A stretch of DNA of 64,000 bases from Alteribacter lacisalsi (GCF_003226345.1 NZ_PDOF01000004.1:173376-237375); one strand, 5' to 3'. Counted from the first letter of the stretch, positions 1 through 8,378 are shown. Program-made: numbers and translations. Notes: generated by a model not told the origin, from the letters alone.

Positions 1-860
1 AACAGCTCTGCATCCATTTCTCCTGTTTTCTGCTGTATCTCCGGTGTCTCACAGATCGGACCCGGCAGCGTTGAGGGTCTGAACTGACTGGCAAAGTGAA
101 CAGCTTCATTTCTTGCCGCTGCTGCTATCCCAAGATAGACAGCCGGTACCTGCAGATACCACCCTTCAGGGACCGGGTTTTTCTTGTGTGTAAAAAGAAG
201 GTCCTCTTCTCTCACATACACATCATTGAGACACAAGTCATCACTCTTTGTAGCTCGCATTGAAATCGTATCCCATGTTTCTTTGACACTGATCCCCTGC
301 AGACGGTGATCGACGAGAAAGGTCCCTTTAGTATCGGTCTGGTCAATCCGTGCGGTAACAACGGAGTAATCGAGAGCAGTGGCCATGGAGGTAAACGACT
401 TTGTTCCGTGCAAAATCCAGCCTCCGTCTTTTTTTACAGCAAGGGTAGTCGGCAATCCCCCTCTGGAAGGGCTTCCTGTTGCGTGCTCTGTCGCTGCCTG
501 GTTGATAAGAACCTGATCCTGCACCACCTTTTTACATAGCGTTTCAAAGGCCGCTCCCCGCCAGTTATTCTTCTCCGCCGCTTCAAGGATCACACCCAGG
601 TGCCAGCCGACAGACAACGCAGTCGCCCCGTCCCCGGCAGCGATCACCTCCTGAAACTCCAGAAATTCCTTGAGTCCAAAGCCTTCACCGCCATATTTTT
701 TAGGTACAGTCAATGACAGAAAACCGGCTTCCTTCAAGTCATTGAAGTTCTCAGTCGGGAACAGATTGTTCTCATCATAATAAGCAGCACGTTCACTGAA
801 AGCCCGGGCAAGCTCTTCAGCCTTTTGGAAAACAGGCACAACACGTGCAATAGCCATCAT
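1..860 (-). CDS. DszC/SfnB-like acyl-CoA dehydrogenase-family flavoprotein (partial)
   Basis: An open frame runs leftward from an ATG at 860 to the window edge (286 codons seen), so the C-terminus is missing. A GAGGAGG ribosome-binding site lies 5-6 nt before the ATG. The protein begins MMAIARVVPVFQKAEELA and carries the N-terminal and middle segments of the acyl-CoA dehydrogenase fold, including FLSLTVPKKYGGEG and GGWILHGTKSFTSMA. In this superfamily the DszC/SfnB branch uses reduced flavin to oxygenate organosulfur compounds instead of dehydrogenating acyl-CoA. I favour that branch because the upstream genes are a SnaA/NtaA-type monooxygenase and a MetQ-like lipoprotein under a SAM riboswitch. 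An ordinary acyl-CoA dehydrogenase cannot be excluded from sequence alone. Confidence 0.8.
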   Translation of the reverse strand, partial: MMAIARVVPVFQKAEELARAFSERAAYYDENNLFPTENFNDLKEAGFLSLTVPKKYGGEGFGLKEFLEFQEVIAAGDGATALSVGWHLGVILEAAEKNNWRGAAFETLCKKVVQDQVLINQAATEHATGSPSRGGLPTTLAVKKDGGWILHGTKSFTSMATALDYSVVTARIDQTDTKGTFLVDHRLQGISVKETWDTISMRATKSDDLCLNDVYVREEDLLFTHKKNPVPEGWYLQVPAVYLGIAAAARNEAVHFASQFRPSTLPGPICETPEIQQKTGEMDAEL

Positions 861-926
861 TACTTCCTCCTCGTGCGGGGTCTGACCCTCTGATCACAGT
901 TTCATAATTTGTCAGGCCCCCTTGTA

Positions 927-1751
927 TTATTCTTTCATCCAGCCGGGATAGTTGAACCCTTCGAAATCCTCTTCGATCACCTGTCTGAAGTGGTCGGATT
1001 CTATCGCTTTTTTAATATCCTCTACAAAAGGCTCGTCAGTGTCTTCGGTGCGTACAACAATCTGGTTCTGTATTTCAGGCGGCATGTTGTCAACGATCAG
1101 AGCGTCATCCAAATCCATGCCGGCTGACAGGGCGAAATTCCCGTTTACTGCTGCAAGATCCAGTGACTCAAGAGACCGAGGGAGCTGCCCTGCTTCAATT
1201 TCCTTAAACTGCAGATTGAGAGGATTGCTCGTCACATCCTCAGGAGAGGACCGGATCGGGTCCGCATCTTCACTGATTTCAATCAGTCCGGCATCGCGTA
1301 ACACGGTCAGCCCTCTTGAGAGGTTGGTCGGATCATTCGCAACACCGACAGTAATGCCTTCTTCAATATCATCCAGTGATTCAAAGCGATCAGAGTAGAG
1401 GCCGATCGGTGCTGTTGGAACCGGGATGACAAGGGATAAGTCCATATCACGGTCTTCTGTAAAAGCATTCAAATACACTTCATGCTGAAACAGGTTTGCA
1501 TCAATTGAACCGTCATCAAGAGAGAGATTCGGGTGGACATAATCACTGAACTCCACGATACTCACCTCGTATCCAAGCTCCTCAAGCTCAGGCTTGACCG
1601 CCCACTCAAGCATTTCTGTATAGGGAACGGTTCCCCCAAGTACAAGCTCCTGTTTTTCCAGTCCGGAGGCACCTTCATTGGCCCCGCATGCCGTTAGTAC
1701 AGCCACTCCGGAAAATACCAAAGCAAATAATCCTGTCTGTGGTCTGGTCAT
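927..1751 (-). CDS. MetQ/NlpA-type substrate-binding lipoprotein
   Basis: 274 aa. The N-terminus is a lipoprotein signal peptide with the lipobox LTAC, predicting lipid attachment at Cys22. The mature part is typical of the NlpA family (MetQ, D/L-methionine binding): LVLGGTVPYTEMLEWAVKPE, then NLFQHEVYLNAF, VGVANDPTNLSRGL and AAVNGNFALSAG. The family captures methionine or related compounds outside the membrane for an ABC importer. Its ATG overlaps the stop of the upstream monooxygenase gene (ATGA), with AGGAG upstream, so translation is probably coupled. No permease or ATPase gene is in the window; they may lie past the left edge, or the protein may share the housekeeping MetNP. The ligand may be an organosulfur compound other than methionine (inference from neighbours). 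Confidence 0.88.
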   Translation of the reverse strand: MTRPQTGLFALVFSGVAVLTACGANEGASGLEKQELVLGGTVPYTEMLEWAVKPELEELGYEVSIVEFSDYVHPNLSLDDGSIDANLFQHEVYLNAFTEDRDMDLSLVIPVPTAPIGLYSDRFESLDDIEEGITVGVANDPTNLSRGLTVLRDAGLIEISEDADPIRSSPEDVTSNPLNLQFKEIEAGQLPRSLESLDLAAVNGNFALSAGMDLDDALIVDNMPPEIQNQIVVRTEDTDEPFVEDIKKAIESDHFRQVIEEDFEGFNYPGWMKE

Positions 1752-3160
1752 CTTGTTTTTTCTCCTTTCGCTTCAAAGGTTTCTGGTTTCACTTTATAGC
1801 CGTACCCCGGATGATCGTCAGGAAGATGGGCACTTTCGTGATCGAACAGCTTCTCACGGAGTGTCCCTTCCTTGTAGGATGTTTTATAAATTCCTCTGAC
1901 CTGAAGCTCGGGAACAACGAGATCAACAAATGCTTCCAGGTCTCCCGGGGTTAGGAGATGGTTCAGGTTGAAGCCGTCCACACCGGACTCTTCGAACTGT
2001 TTCTGGATGCCATCTGCTACCTGCTGTGGATTACCGACAATGTACGTTTCCCGATCAATATGTTCAAAGCGGCTCAGCACCTGACGGATCGTGGGCTGCT
2101 TTTTTGGATCTCTGTCCACTGTAGCCTGCTTGTAGTGTGCGTGCTCGGTCTTTTTGAAATCAAAAGGAAGGGATGGGTCCAGGGATTCATAGAATGACAG
2201 ATCTTGACCGCTCGCTCCTGCGAACTGGGCTTTAGCGGAATCTACACTCCATAAATCATCGTACTCAGCAAATTTACGTTCTGCTTCCTCCGTTGTCGGA
2301 GCCACCACTACATTCAAAAAGGAAAAGAACTTCAGATGATCAGGGTTACGCCCCAGTTCCCGCGCCTGTGCCTTTATGTCCTCAATGTATTCCCGGATTT
2401 TCAGCGGCGTCGGGCCTCCCACGAAGATGCATTCAGCGTGCCTGGCAGCAAATGCACGTCCTTTTTCTGATGTCCCTGCCTGATACAGAACGGGGGTGCG
2501 CTGGGGAGATGGTTCACTGAGGTGAGGCCCTGCCACACTGAAGAAATTTCCCTTATGATTGATTTCATGAACGCTATCCGGGTTCACAAGGGTACTGTTG
2601 TCTCCATCCTCAACGACAGCCTCTTCTTCCCAGCTGCCTTCCCAAAGCTTATAGGATACATCGAGAAATTCATCAGCAATCGTATAACGCTTATCGTGAC
2701 GGACCATATCTTCAAGGCCGAAATTACGCGCTGCGTTTGGAAGGTATGAGGTGACCACGTTCCACGCAATCCGTCCATTTGTAAGGTGATCGAGGCTGGA
2801 AAACCTGCGGGCATTCGAAAACGGCTGTTCATAGGTGGTGCTGATCGTGATGGCAAACGACAAATGTTTCGTCACACTGGCCATAAAAGGAACCACATAA
2901 GAGGCATCGATCGCCGGGACCTGCATGCCGTCCCGCAGGGATGGCCCCCTGCTTTGGCGGTACGTGTCATAAATTCCTAGCACTTCGGCGAAAAAAACAG
3001 CGTCAAACTTCCCTTTTTCAAGAAGACCTGCAATCTCCATCCAATAGTGAGGATCTTTGTATTCACGGTGTCTCCGGCTGTTTTCGTGCTTCCATAACCC
3101 ATGGGAATTGTGCATGGCACTTGTCATGTCAAAAGCATTCAGGATTAATTGTTTCGTCAT
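1748..3160 (-). CDS. LLM-class flavin-dependent monooxygenase (SnaA/NtaA/DszA family)
   Basis: 470 aa from the ATG at 3160. A TTG three bases upstream is also possible, but the AAAGGAGAG site is better spaced (7 nt) for the ATG. The protein has the luciferase-like TIM-barrel pattern of the NtaA/SnaA/DszA group: a start of the form LNAFDMTSAMHNSHGLWKHE, then FDAVFFAEVLGIYD, the hallmark SLDHLTNGRIAWNVVTSYLP, and VLYQAGTSEKGRAFAARHAE. Such enzymes use FMNH2 from a separate reductase to oxygenate sulfonates, sulfones, polyamino carboxylates or similar substrates. It is the first gene of an operon behind a SAM-I riboswitch, which argues for a sulfur-scavenging role. The true substrate cannot be read from the sequence. 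Confidence 0.9.
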   Translation of the reverse strand: MTKQLILNAFDMTSAMHNSHGLWKHENSRRHREYKDPHYWMEIAGLLEKGKFDAVFFAEVLGIYDTYRQSRGPSLRDGMQVPAIDASYVVPFMASVTKHLSFAITISTTYEQPFSNARRFSSLDHLTNGRIAWNVVTSYLPNAARNFGLEDMVRHDKRYTIADEFLDVSYKLWEGSWEEEAVVEDGDNSTLVNPDSVHEINHKGNFFSVAGPHLSEPSPQRTPVLYQAGTSEKGRAFAARHAECIFVGGPTPLKIREYIEDIKAQARELGRNPDHLKFFSFLNVVVAPTTEEAERKFAEYDDLWSVDSAKAQFAGASGQDLSFYESLDPSLPFDFKKTEHAHYKQATVDRDPKKQPTIRQVLSRFEHIDRETYIVGNPQQVADGIQKQFEESGVDGFNLNHLLTPGDLEAFVDLVVPELQVRGIYKTSYKEGTLREKLFDHESAHLPDDHPGYGYKVKPETFEAKGEKTR

Positions 3161-3284
3161 CAATAAACTCTCCTTTTTCCTTAGTATTCAGATAAATTTA
3201 CTCGGATAAAAACTTGAATGAACGTCATCACCCTCCTTGTAAGCCAGGTTCAGAAAGAAGGGGCGTCTTTCAGAAAACAACAAA

Positions 3285-3311
3285 ACCCTCTTCCTGAAAA
3301 AAGAAGAGGGT
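3285..3311 (-). terminator. Riboswitch-associated intrinsic terminator
   Basis: On the minus strand ACCCTCTTC pairs with GAAGAGGGT around a short loop, followed by TTTTGTTGTTTT. It lies directly after the SAM-I aptamer, and the 5' arm of the hairpin follows the 3' P1 strand. This is the expression platform expected for a transcriptional OFF switch. Confidence 0.85.
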
Positions 3312-3329
3312 GTAGGTACTGATACATCA

Positions 3330-3442
3330 ACTCTTCTTATCTTCCGGAGCAGTCTCCGATGGATTTAACACCTTTCAATCCCGCTGGATTGAGGTTGTTG
3401 AAGCTTCTCAGGGCCATATCCCTCCACTTCTCTTGATAAAAA
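3330..3442 (-). promoter_or_regulatory. SAM-I (S-box) riboswitch aptamer
   Basis: On the minus strand the region starts TTATCAAGAGAAGTGGAGGG, continues with GGCCCTGAGAAGCTTCAACAA, AAAGGTGTTAAATCC and ends GGAAGATAAGAAGAG. These match the conserved S-box blocks (ATCAAGAGAGGTGGAGGGA, GGCCC.ATGAAGCC..GCAACC, GGTGCTAATTCC, AGATAAGA). The P1 strands TTTTTATC and GATAAGAA are complementary. In the family, S-adenosylmethionine binding stabilises the aptamer and lets the downstream terminator form. It controls the monooxygenase/MetQ-like/DszC-like operon, giving expression when SAM, and hence methionine sulfur, is low. Confidence 0.93.
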
Positions 3443-3503
3443 GACACGCTATGCAGTTTTTTTTCCGACAGATGAAAATCCCTCTGTCTGGAGATTACAT
3501 ATT

Positions 3504-3532
3504 AGTCTATCAGCAATTTTCAGACGATTCAA
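3504..3532 (-). promoter_or_regulatory. Candidate sigma-A promoter of the SAM-riboswitch operon
   Basis: Minus strand: -35 TTGAAT at 3527-3532, 17-bp spacer, -10 TAGACT at 3504-3509. Transcription would start near 3497, about 55 nt before the aptamer. A small GACAGA/TCTGTC hairpin lies between the two. Confidence 0.5.
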
Positions 3533-3534
3533 TG

Positions 3535-3850
3535 ATTAATTTTTCCTGGAAGTGATGCGGGACTATCTAAGGGCAGTCTCATGGCAATCTCAGGATTACC
3601 CTGCTGAAGAAGGACATTGAAGATTTCATGCCCCTTATGGAGGAGTACCAGCGAACTGTTACTACCTCCAAAAGGAAGAAAATCAGAAAAACAATTACGC
3701 TGGATAACTGCGTGCCAATACTCCATTACAAAATAGGGTTGAGACCACATTAAATAATATCTATACCCATATAACAAAAGAAGCCAAAGAAAAAACCGCA
3801 GAAAGCTCCCTGAGTAAATGGGAAATCCAACTTGAATTTTTTTGAGTCAT
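3535..3850 (+). pseudogene. Decayed tyrosine-recombinase (integrase) remnant
   Basis: No intact gene lies here. Plus-strand frames hold short pieces resembling the C-terminal domain of phage/ICE-type integrases. One frame reads EEYQRTVTTSKRKKIRKTITLDN, like the family pattern GEYQ.TPPKTKSS.RTITLD. After a frame change NRVETTLNNIYTHITKEAKE follows, like GHSSI.TTLNTYTHVT.E..E just after the catalytic tyrosine region. Stops and frame shifts separate the pieces, and the central Arg-His-Arg part is missing. The 82-codon minus-strand ORF over the same bases (3529-3777) has no recognisable domain and is probably spurious. The call rests on short matches. Confidence 0.4.
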
Positions 3851-3882
3851 TTTTGGGTCATTTCTAAAGAAAAACACGAAAA

Positions 3883-3915
3883 AGCCCCCTCTGCCTGCAT
3901 GAGGCAAAGAGGGCT
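3883..3915 (-). terminator. Intrinsic terminator after rpsI
   Basis: On the minus strand AGCCCTCTTTGCCTC pairs with GAGGGGGCT through a GC-rich stem, followed by TTTTTCGTGTTTTTC. It lies 23 bp after the rpsI stop and ends the rplM-rpsI transcript. Confidence 0.9.
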
Positions 3916-3937
3916 GAACCCTTGGTATATAAGGGAA

Positions 3938-4330
3938 TTAACGCTTCGAGAACTGAGGAGCACGACGTGCAGCTTTAAGACCGTATTTCTTACGCTCTTT
4001 CATACGAGCGTCACGAGTAAGGAATCCTGCACGCTTAAGTGATGTGCGGTACTCAGGGTCTGCTTCGAGAAGCGCGCGGGAGATGCCGTGACGGATCGCG
4101 CCCGCTTGTCCTGTGTAACCTCCACCGTCCACGTTTACGTGGATGTTGTACGTACCTTCTGTTTCAGTTTCAGCGAGTGGCTGTTTAACGATAAGCTTTA
4201 GAGTTTCAAGGTCGAAGTACTCGTCGATGCCGCGCCCGTTGATGACGATTGTACCGTCACCAGGTACGAGGCGTACACGTGCGACAGAGTGCTTACGACG
4301 ACCTGTTCCGTAGTATTGAACCTGTGCCAA
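3938..4330 (-). CDS. rpsI: 30S ribosomal protein S9
   Basis: 130 aa, the usual bacterial length. It has the start [20 protein letters not shown], the [19 protein letters not shown] core, and the basic tail [12 protein letters not shown] whose C-terminal arginine reaches the P-site tRNA in known ribosomes. It follows rplM by 21 bp and closes the two-gene operon. Confidence 0.98.
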   Translation of the reverse strand: MAQVQYYGTGRRKHSVARVRLVPGDGTIVINGRGIDEYFDLETLKLIVKQPLAETETEGTYNIHVNVDGGGYTGQAGAIRHGISRALLEADPEYRTSLKRAGFLTRDARMKERKKYGLKAARRAPQFSKR

Positions 4331-4351
4331 AGTTGGTAACCTCCTTTATAA

Positions 4352-4789
4352 TTAACCGCGTAGTTCGTAGTTTTCAGGCTGCTGAGCCTGGTGTGGATGC
4401 TCGCTTCCCGCGTATACGTGAAGCTTTTTGCCCTGCTGACGTCCAAGAGAACCTTTTGGAAGCATGCCTTTTACTGCAAGCTCAAGCATTTTTACCGGCT
4501 TGCGGTCGCGCATTTCCTGAGCAGTCATGCTCTTAAGTCCGCCTGGATGCTGGCTGTGACGGTAGTACATTTTGTCCGCCAGTTTGTTACCAGTCAGGTG
4601 AATTTTTTCAGCGTTGATGAGAATTACGTGATCTCCAGTGTCAACGTGTGGTGTGAAAGTCGGCTTGTGCTTGCCGCGAAGAATGGATGCTACTTCACTT
4701 GCAAGACGACCAAGTGTCTGACCTTCTGCGTCCACAACGTACCATTTGCGCTCTACTTCCTGAGCTTTTGCCATATATGTCGTACGCAT
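4352..4789 (-). CDS. rplM: 50S ribosomal protein L13
   Basis: 145 aa. It shows the family segments [46 protein letters not shown] and [10 protein letters not shown]. The start at 4789 is preceded by AGGAGGG at 9 nt. L13 is an early-assembling 50S protein. A strong promoter and an untranslated leader of about 100 nt lie upstream, and rpsI follows. Confidence 0.98.
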   Translation of the reverse strand: MRTTYMAKAQEVERKWYVVDAEGQTLGRLASEVASILRGKHKPTFTPHVDTGDHVILINAEKIHLTGNKLADKMYYRHSQHPGGLKSMTAQEMRDRKPVKMLELAVKGMLPKGSLGRQQGKKLHVYAGSEHPHQAQQPENYELRG

Positions 4790-4889
4790 CAGTTATTTCC
4801 CTCCTAAAACTTCAATCAGAAATCAAAATCAAGTGTTGGATCTAAAACGATTCGTCTGCCCGGGGCTAGTGGGCTTTAGAATACCATAT
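4790..4889 (-). promoter_or_regulatory. Candidate rplM (L13) leader
   Basis: About 100 nt of untranslated leader between the predicted start of transcription (near 4886) and rplM, including TTCTAAAGCCCACTAGCCCC and GGGCAGACGAATCG, which can pair in part. Firmicute rplM genes often carry an autoregulatory L13 leader. Position and length fit, but I could not verify the consensus fold. Confidence 0.4.
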
Positions 4890-4892
4890 AAC

Positions 4893-4921
4893 ATCATAAC
4901 CCATGGAAATACTGATGTCAA
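4893..4921 (-). promoter_or_regulatory. Sigma-A promoter of rplM-rpsI
   Basis: Minus strand: -35 TTGACA (perfect) at 4916-4921, 17-bp spacer, -10 TATGAT at 4893-4898. It gives rplM-rpsI its own promoter, separate from truA. Confidence 0.85.
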
Positions 4922-5010
4922 CAGGATGTTACACCAGGATTCGTTGTTATGGGAATTTTTTTTGACGGGTTTTATTGACCCTAGGCCGGCGGTTGTGATC
5001 AACATGGTTT

Positions 5011-5080
5011 TATCCACGAAAAAATGAATTTATCCGCGCTATTTTTGATATATCCGCGACTTTTCGGTTTTATCCGCGAT
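5011..5080. repeat. Four short repeats at an exact 20-bp period
   Basis: TATCCACGA at 5011 and TATCCGCG at 5031, 5051 and 5071 start exactly 20 bp apart. The last copy overlaps the truA stop codon (minus strand GCGGATAA). The intervening bases are AT-rich and not conserved. Confidence 0.7.
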
Positions 5081-5861
5081 CCTCGCCGCTTTCGTCACTT
5101 CCGCTGCCGAAAATGTCCTGCTCATAGAATACGTCCCACAGATACAGGCCGCAGCCGGGGACAGTAGCCCCGGCCTTTTCCCGGTCACGGGCAGCGATAA
5201 CATCCGGCACGGAATCCGCCGTTCGTTTGCCCTGCCCCACTTCCACGAGAGTACCGGTGATGATCCGCACCATCTGGTAGAGGAAACCGGTCCCTCTGAA
5301 AACAAGCAGCAGCTCGTCACCTTCCTCATGAATTTCGAGTGCGGTGATGGTGCGCACCTTATCTGTGACCGGTGACTTCTGGGAACAGAAGCTCGTAAAG
5401 TCATGGGTGCCGAGAAAGTGCCGTGCAGCTTCGCGCATAGCCTCCACGTCCCTGATGAGGGGAAAAGGCTGGTGAGTGTAATTCCGGCGGAACACGTCCC
5501 GTTGACGGCCGCTCAGGAGCCTGTAGCGATATTCTTTTCCCGTCGTATCATAACGGACATGAAAGTCATCCGGTACAATAGCCACCTCATGCGCCGCGAT
5601 GTCAGGGGGGAGAACCGCTGTGAGAGCAGCAGGCCAGCGCTCAAGAGGGATCTTCAGCTCCGAATCGAACTGCACAACCTGGCCACGGGCATGCACGCCG
5701 GCATCGGTCCGTCCCGATCCCTTTGTCTCCACTTCCCGCCCTTTATGAATCTTCCTCAGCGCCCTCTGGAGCTGTTCCTGAACGGTTCGGCCGTTTTCCT
5801 GAATCTGATAGCCCGAGTAGGCCGTCCCGTCATAGGCGAGCCTGCAAACGTAACGTGTCAT
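5070..5861 (-). CDS. truA: tRNA pseudouridine(38-40) synthase TruA
   Basis: 263 aa, slightly longer than the B. subtilis enzyme (about 247). The catalytic aspartate is Asp53 in GSGRTDAGVHARGQV. Other family marks are YDGTAYSGYQIQ near the N-terminus and FLYQMVRIITGTLVEVGQG near residue 215. It makes pseudouridine at positions 38-40 of the tRNA anticodon arm. It lies after ecfT with a 35-bp gap, as in Bacillus. The last residues (SGSDESGEDRG) are an acidic, low-complexity extension. Confidence 0.97.
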   Translation of the reverse strand: MTRYVCRLAYDGTAYSGYQIQENGRTVQEQLQRALRKIHKGREVETKGSGRTDAGVHARGQVVQFDSELKIPLERWPAALTAVLPPDIAAHEVAIVPDDFHVRYDTTGKEYRYRLLSGRQRDVFRRNYTHQPFPLIRDVEAMREAARHFLGTHDFTSFCSQKSPVTDKVRTITALEIHEEGDELLLVFRGTGFLYQMVRIITGTLVEVGQGKRTADSVPDVIAARDREKAGATVPGCGLYLWDVFYEQDIFGSGSDESGEDRG

Positions 5862-5896
5862 GTTGGTACCTTCTTTCTCTATGAACTAAGAGCATT

Positions 5897-6691
5897 CTAC
5901 CCTCTCAAAGCAAAGATACAAACCCCGGTCAGTGCCACCAGGAGGAGCACCCAGGCATCTGACGGTCTCAAGACCATCCGGCGGAAGCGGGTCCTTCCTT
6001 CACTGCCGGTGTATCCTCTCGCTTCCATTGCCACAGCAAGTTCTTCGGCTCTTCGAAACGACTGGATGATGAGAGGAACGAGAAGGGGTACGAGCGCTTT
6101 GATCCGCCTCACAAGTGAGCCGTTTGAAAACGAAGCCCCTCTAGCCGTCTGAGCCTTCATGATTTTTTCCATCTCCGTAAAAAGCGTCGGAATAAACCTC
6201 AGTGCAATACTCATGGTGAGCGCCAGCTCGTGTGCAGGGAGGCCAAGACGCTGGAGCGGTTTGAACAGACGTTCAAGAGCGTCTGTGAGTTCAATCGGCG
6301 TTGTTGTAAGGGTGAGCACGGTTGCCAGCACCAGGAGGAGAAACAGGCGGCCCGCAAAAACCGCTCCGTCCCTGACCCCTTCCTCGTAAACAGTAAGCCA
6401 CGTGAGTTCAAATAGCACCGTGCCTTCACGGGTCATCAGCATCCGGAAGAGAAATAATAAAATAACCATGATAGCAATGAACTTGAGTCCCTTCAGCAGA
6501 TACCTCACCGGCACCTTCGTGGCCAGAAAAACGAGTGCGGCAAACAGAAAAGCCGGAATCAGCGCCGCCGGCCGATTCGCCAGAAAGAGCACTAGCAAAA
6601 ACAGAAACAATCCGGCAAGCTTTGCTCTGGGGTCCATCCGGTGTATGAACGAATCCCGGCGGACATACTGCCCCATGATCATCGATTTCAT
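5897..6691 (-). CDS. ecfT: Energy-coupling factor transporter transmembrane protein EcfT
   Basis: 264 aa and very hydrophobic, with about five or six membrane segments. Both Ala-Arg-Gly motifs of the coupling helices are present (residues 183-185 and 224-226); in this family they contact the two ATPases. EcfT links EcfA1/EcfA2 to interchangeable S-components that bind vitamins or metal ions. It overlaps ecfA2 by 4 bp (ATGA), so the three ECF genes form one unit. No S-component is in the window. Confidence 0.96.
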   Translation of the reverse strand: MKSMIMGQYVRRDSFIHRMDPRAKLAGLFLFLLVLFLANRPAALIPAFLFAALVFLATKVPVRYLLKGLKFIAIMVILLFLFRMLMTREGTVLFELTWLTVYEEGVRDGAVFAGRLFLLLVLATVLTLTTTPIELTDALERLFKPLQRLGLPAHELALTMSIALRFIPTLFTEMEKIMKAQTARGASFSNGSLVRRIKALVPLLVPLIIQSFRRAEELAVAMEARGYTGSEGRTRFRRMVLRPSDAWVLLLVALTGVCIFALRG

Positions 6692-7557
6692 TGTGACGCC
6701 CCCTCCCCTCTGAGGAGCCGGACGATCTCTGCCGCCGTTTCATCCGCCTCATATGTGGTGAGGGAATGCGGACTCGAATGACCGAGTGCCATAAGAATCC
6801 GCACAGGCATCGGCACATCGAGGCCGATTTCAAGAAGACGGTTCCGCTCCAGAAACACAACAGATGGCTGGCCTTCCATGACGACCGTTCCGCCGTTCAT
6901 CACATAAATAAAATCCGCATATTTCGCTGCGTCCTCCATGTGGTGCGTGACGAGGATGTAGGAACGGGCTGCTGCCGCCTTCTGCCAGTCGGAAAACATC
7001 TTCATCATTTGTCTGCGGCCTTTAGGGTCGAGGCCGGCTGCCGGTTCGTCCAGAATCAGCACATCCGGTTCCCCTGCAAGCACTCCGGCAATCGCCACAC
7101 GGCGCATCTGTCCTCCGCTGAGTTCAAACGGTGAGCGTTCAAGAATTGAGTCATCAAGACCGGCTGCTGCAACGGCTGCCTGAATCCTGCTCCTGATTTC
7201 AGTTTCTTTAACACCAAAATTGCGCGGCGCGAAGGAAATGTCTTTTTCAACCGTTTCCTCAAACAGCTGGTGCTCGGGATACTGAAAGACCATCCCTACA
7301 CGCCTGCGGAGCCTGTACAGTTCCTTCTGCTTTGTTCCAGGTGAAATCCTTACTTCACCAGCCGTCACAGAGCCTTCTGTCGGAATGAGCAGACCGTTCA
7401 GATGCTGCACGAGAGTGGATTTGCCGGATCCTGTGTGACCGACAACCGCCACCCGGCTTCCGGGCGGAATATCGACATTTACGTCTGACAGGGCTTTTTT
7501 TTCAAAAGGTGTACCTTTTCCGTATATGAAGCCTAGGTCTTGCGCTTTAATGTGCAT
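6688..7557 (-). CDS. ecfA2: ECF transporter ATP-binding protein EcfA2
   Basis: 289 aa ABC ATPase. Walker A is GHTGSGKS (residues 40-47), the Q-loop region is MVFQYPEHQLFEETV, the signature LSGGQMRRVAIAG, Walker B DVLILDEPAAGLDP, and the H-loop ILVTHHME. It pairs with EcfA1 to form the heterodimeric motor of the vitamin-uptake ECF module. It overlaps ecfA1 by 25 bp and ecfT by 4 bp. Confidence 0.96.
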   Translation of the reverse strand: MHIKAQDLGFIYGKGTPFEKKALSDVNVDIPPGSRVAVVGHTGSGKSTLVQHLNGLLIPTEGSVTAGEVRISPGTKQKELYRLRRRVGMVFQYPEHQLFEETVEKDISFAPRNFGVKETEIRSRIQAAVAAAGLDDSILERSPFELSGGQMRRVAIAGVLAGEPDVLILDEPAAGLDPKGRRQMMKMFSDWQKAAAARSYILVTHHMEDAAKYADFIYVMNGGTVVMEGQPSVVFLERNRLLEIGLDVPMPVRILMALGHSSPHSLTTYEADETAAEIVRLLRGEGASQ

Positions 7558-8378
7558 AACGCTTCTACCATCGCTTTCTCCGTTACGGCATCTTCAGAAA
7601 GAGCAACACCTTGGCTTTCAAGTTCGGCTCTCAACTGAACGCTGAACGGCTGTTCCAGGCCGGCCTGATCCAGGACAGCCCTGTTTTGAAATACGTCTTT
7701 CGGTATTCCCTCTGCTGTTATAACCCCATCCTTCATTACAATCATCCGGTCAGCATAAAACACTTCCTCAAGGTCGTGGGTAATGCTGATTACCGTGACC
7801 TTCTCTGTCTCCCGAAGCCGTGCTGTGAGTTCCAGTACCTCTTTTTTTCCTGACGGGTCGAGCATGGATGTGGCTTCGTCAAGAATGATGATATCAGGTC
7901 GTAATGCCAGTACTCCTGCTATAGCCACCCGCTGCTTCTGGCCGCCTGATAGATTATGAGGTTCCTCCTCTTCAAAACCGGTAAGACCTGCCTGCACGAT
8001 TGCAGAGGCTACTCTCTCTTCCATCTCATCAGCCGGGACACCGTTGTTTTCAAGCCCGAACGCCACATCGTCCTGCACAGTTGGTGCGACAATCTGGTTA
8101 TCTGGGTTTTGAAAAACCATGCCCACTGTTTTTCGGATCGCAGCCGTATCCGCTTGGGATTTCGTATTGAGGCTGCGAATCAGCACGTCCCCCTTCTGGG
8201 GAAGCAGGAGTCCGTTCATCAGTCTGGCCAGCGTCGACTTACCCGAGCCGTTATGACCGGTGACTGCCAGCCACTCTGAGCGTGACACCGATAGCGATAC
8301 ATCCGTTAAAACCGGAGCGGAATCATCATAATAACGAAACGAAGCATTCCTTACCTGAACCGCTGTCTCCTCACCCAT
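7533..8378 (-). CDS. ecfA1: ECF transporter ATP-binding protein EcfA1
   Basis: 281 aa from the ATG at 8378. The frame stays open to 8510, but only 8378 has a ribosome-binding site (AGGAG, 8 nt), and it gives the family length. Walker A is GHNGSGKST, signature LSGGQKQRVAIAG, Walker B DIIILDEATSMLDPSG and H-loop VISITHD. It energises the ECF importer with EcfA2 and EcfT. It follows rplQ, as in other Bacillaceae, but rplQ has its own terminator and a 300-bp gap with a repeat element separates them, so a separate promoter is likely. Confidence 0.96.
   Translation of the reverse strand: MGEETAVQVRNASFRYYDDSAPVLTDVSLSVSRSEWLAVTGHNGSGKSTLARLMNGLLLPQKGDVLIRSLNTKSQADTAAIRKTVGMVFQNPDNQIVAPTVQDDVAFGLENNGVPADEMEERVASAIVQAGLTGFEEEEPHNLSGGQKQRVAIAGVLALRPDIIILDEATSMLDPSGKKEVLELTARLRETEKVTVISITHDLEEVFYADRMIVMKDGVITAEGIPKDVFQNRAVLDQAGLEQPFSVQLRAELESQGVALSEDAVTEKAMVEALCTLKRKT

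Noticed and set aside
3529..3777. 82-codon minus-strand ORF in the sulfur-operon to rpsI gap
   Set aside because: No recognisable domain or ribosome-binding site; the plus-strand frames resemble a decayed integrase instead.
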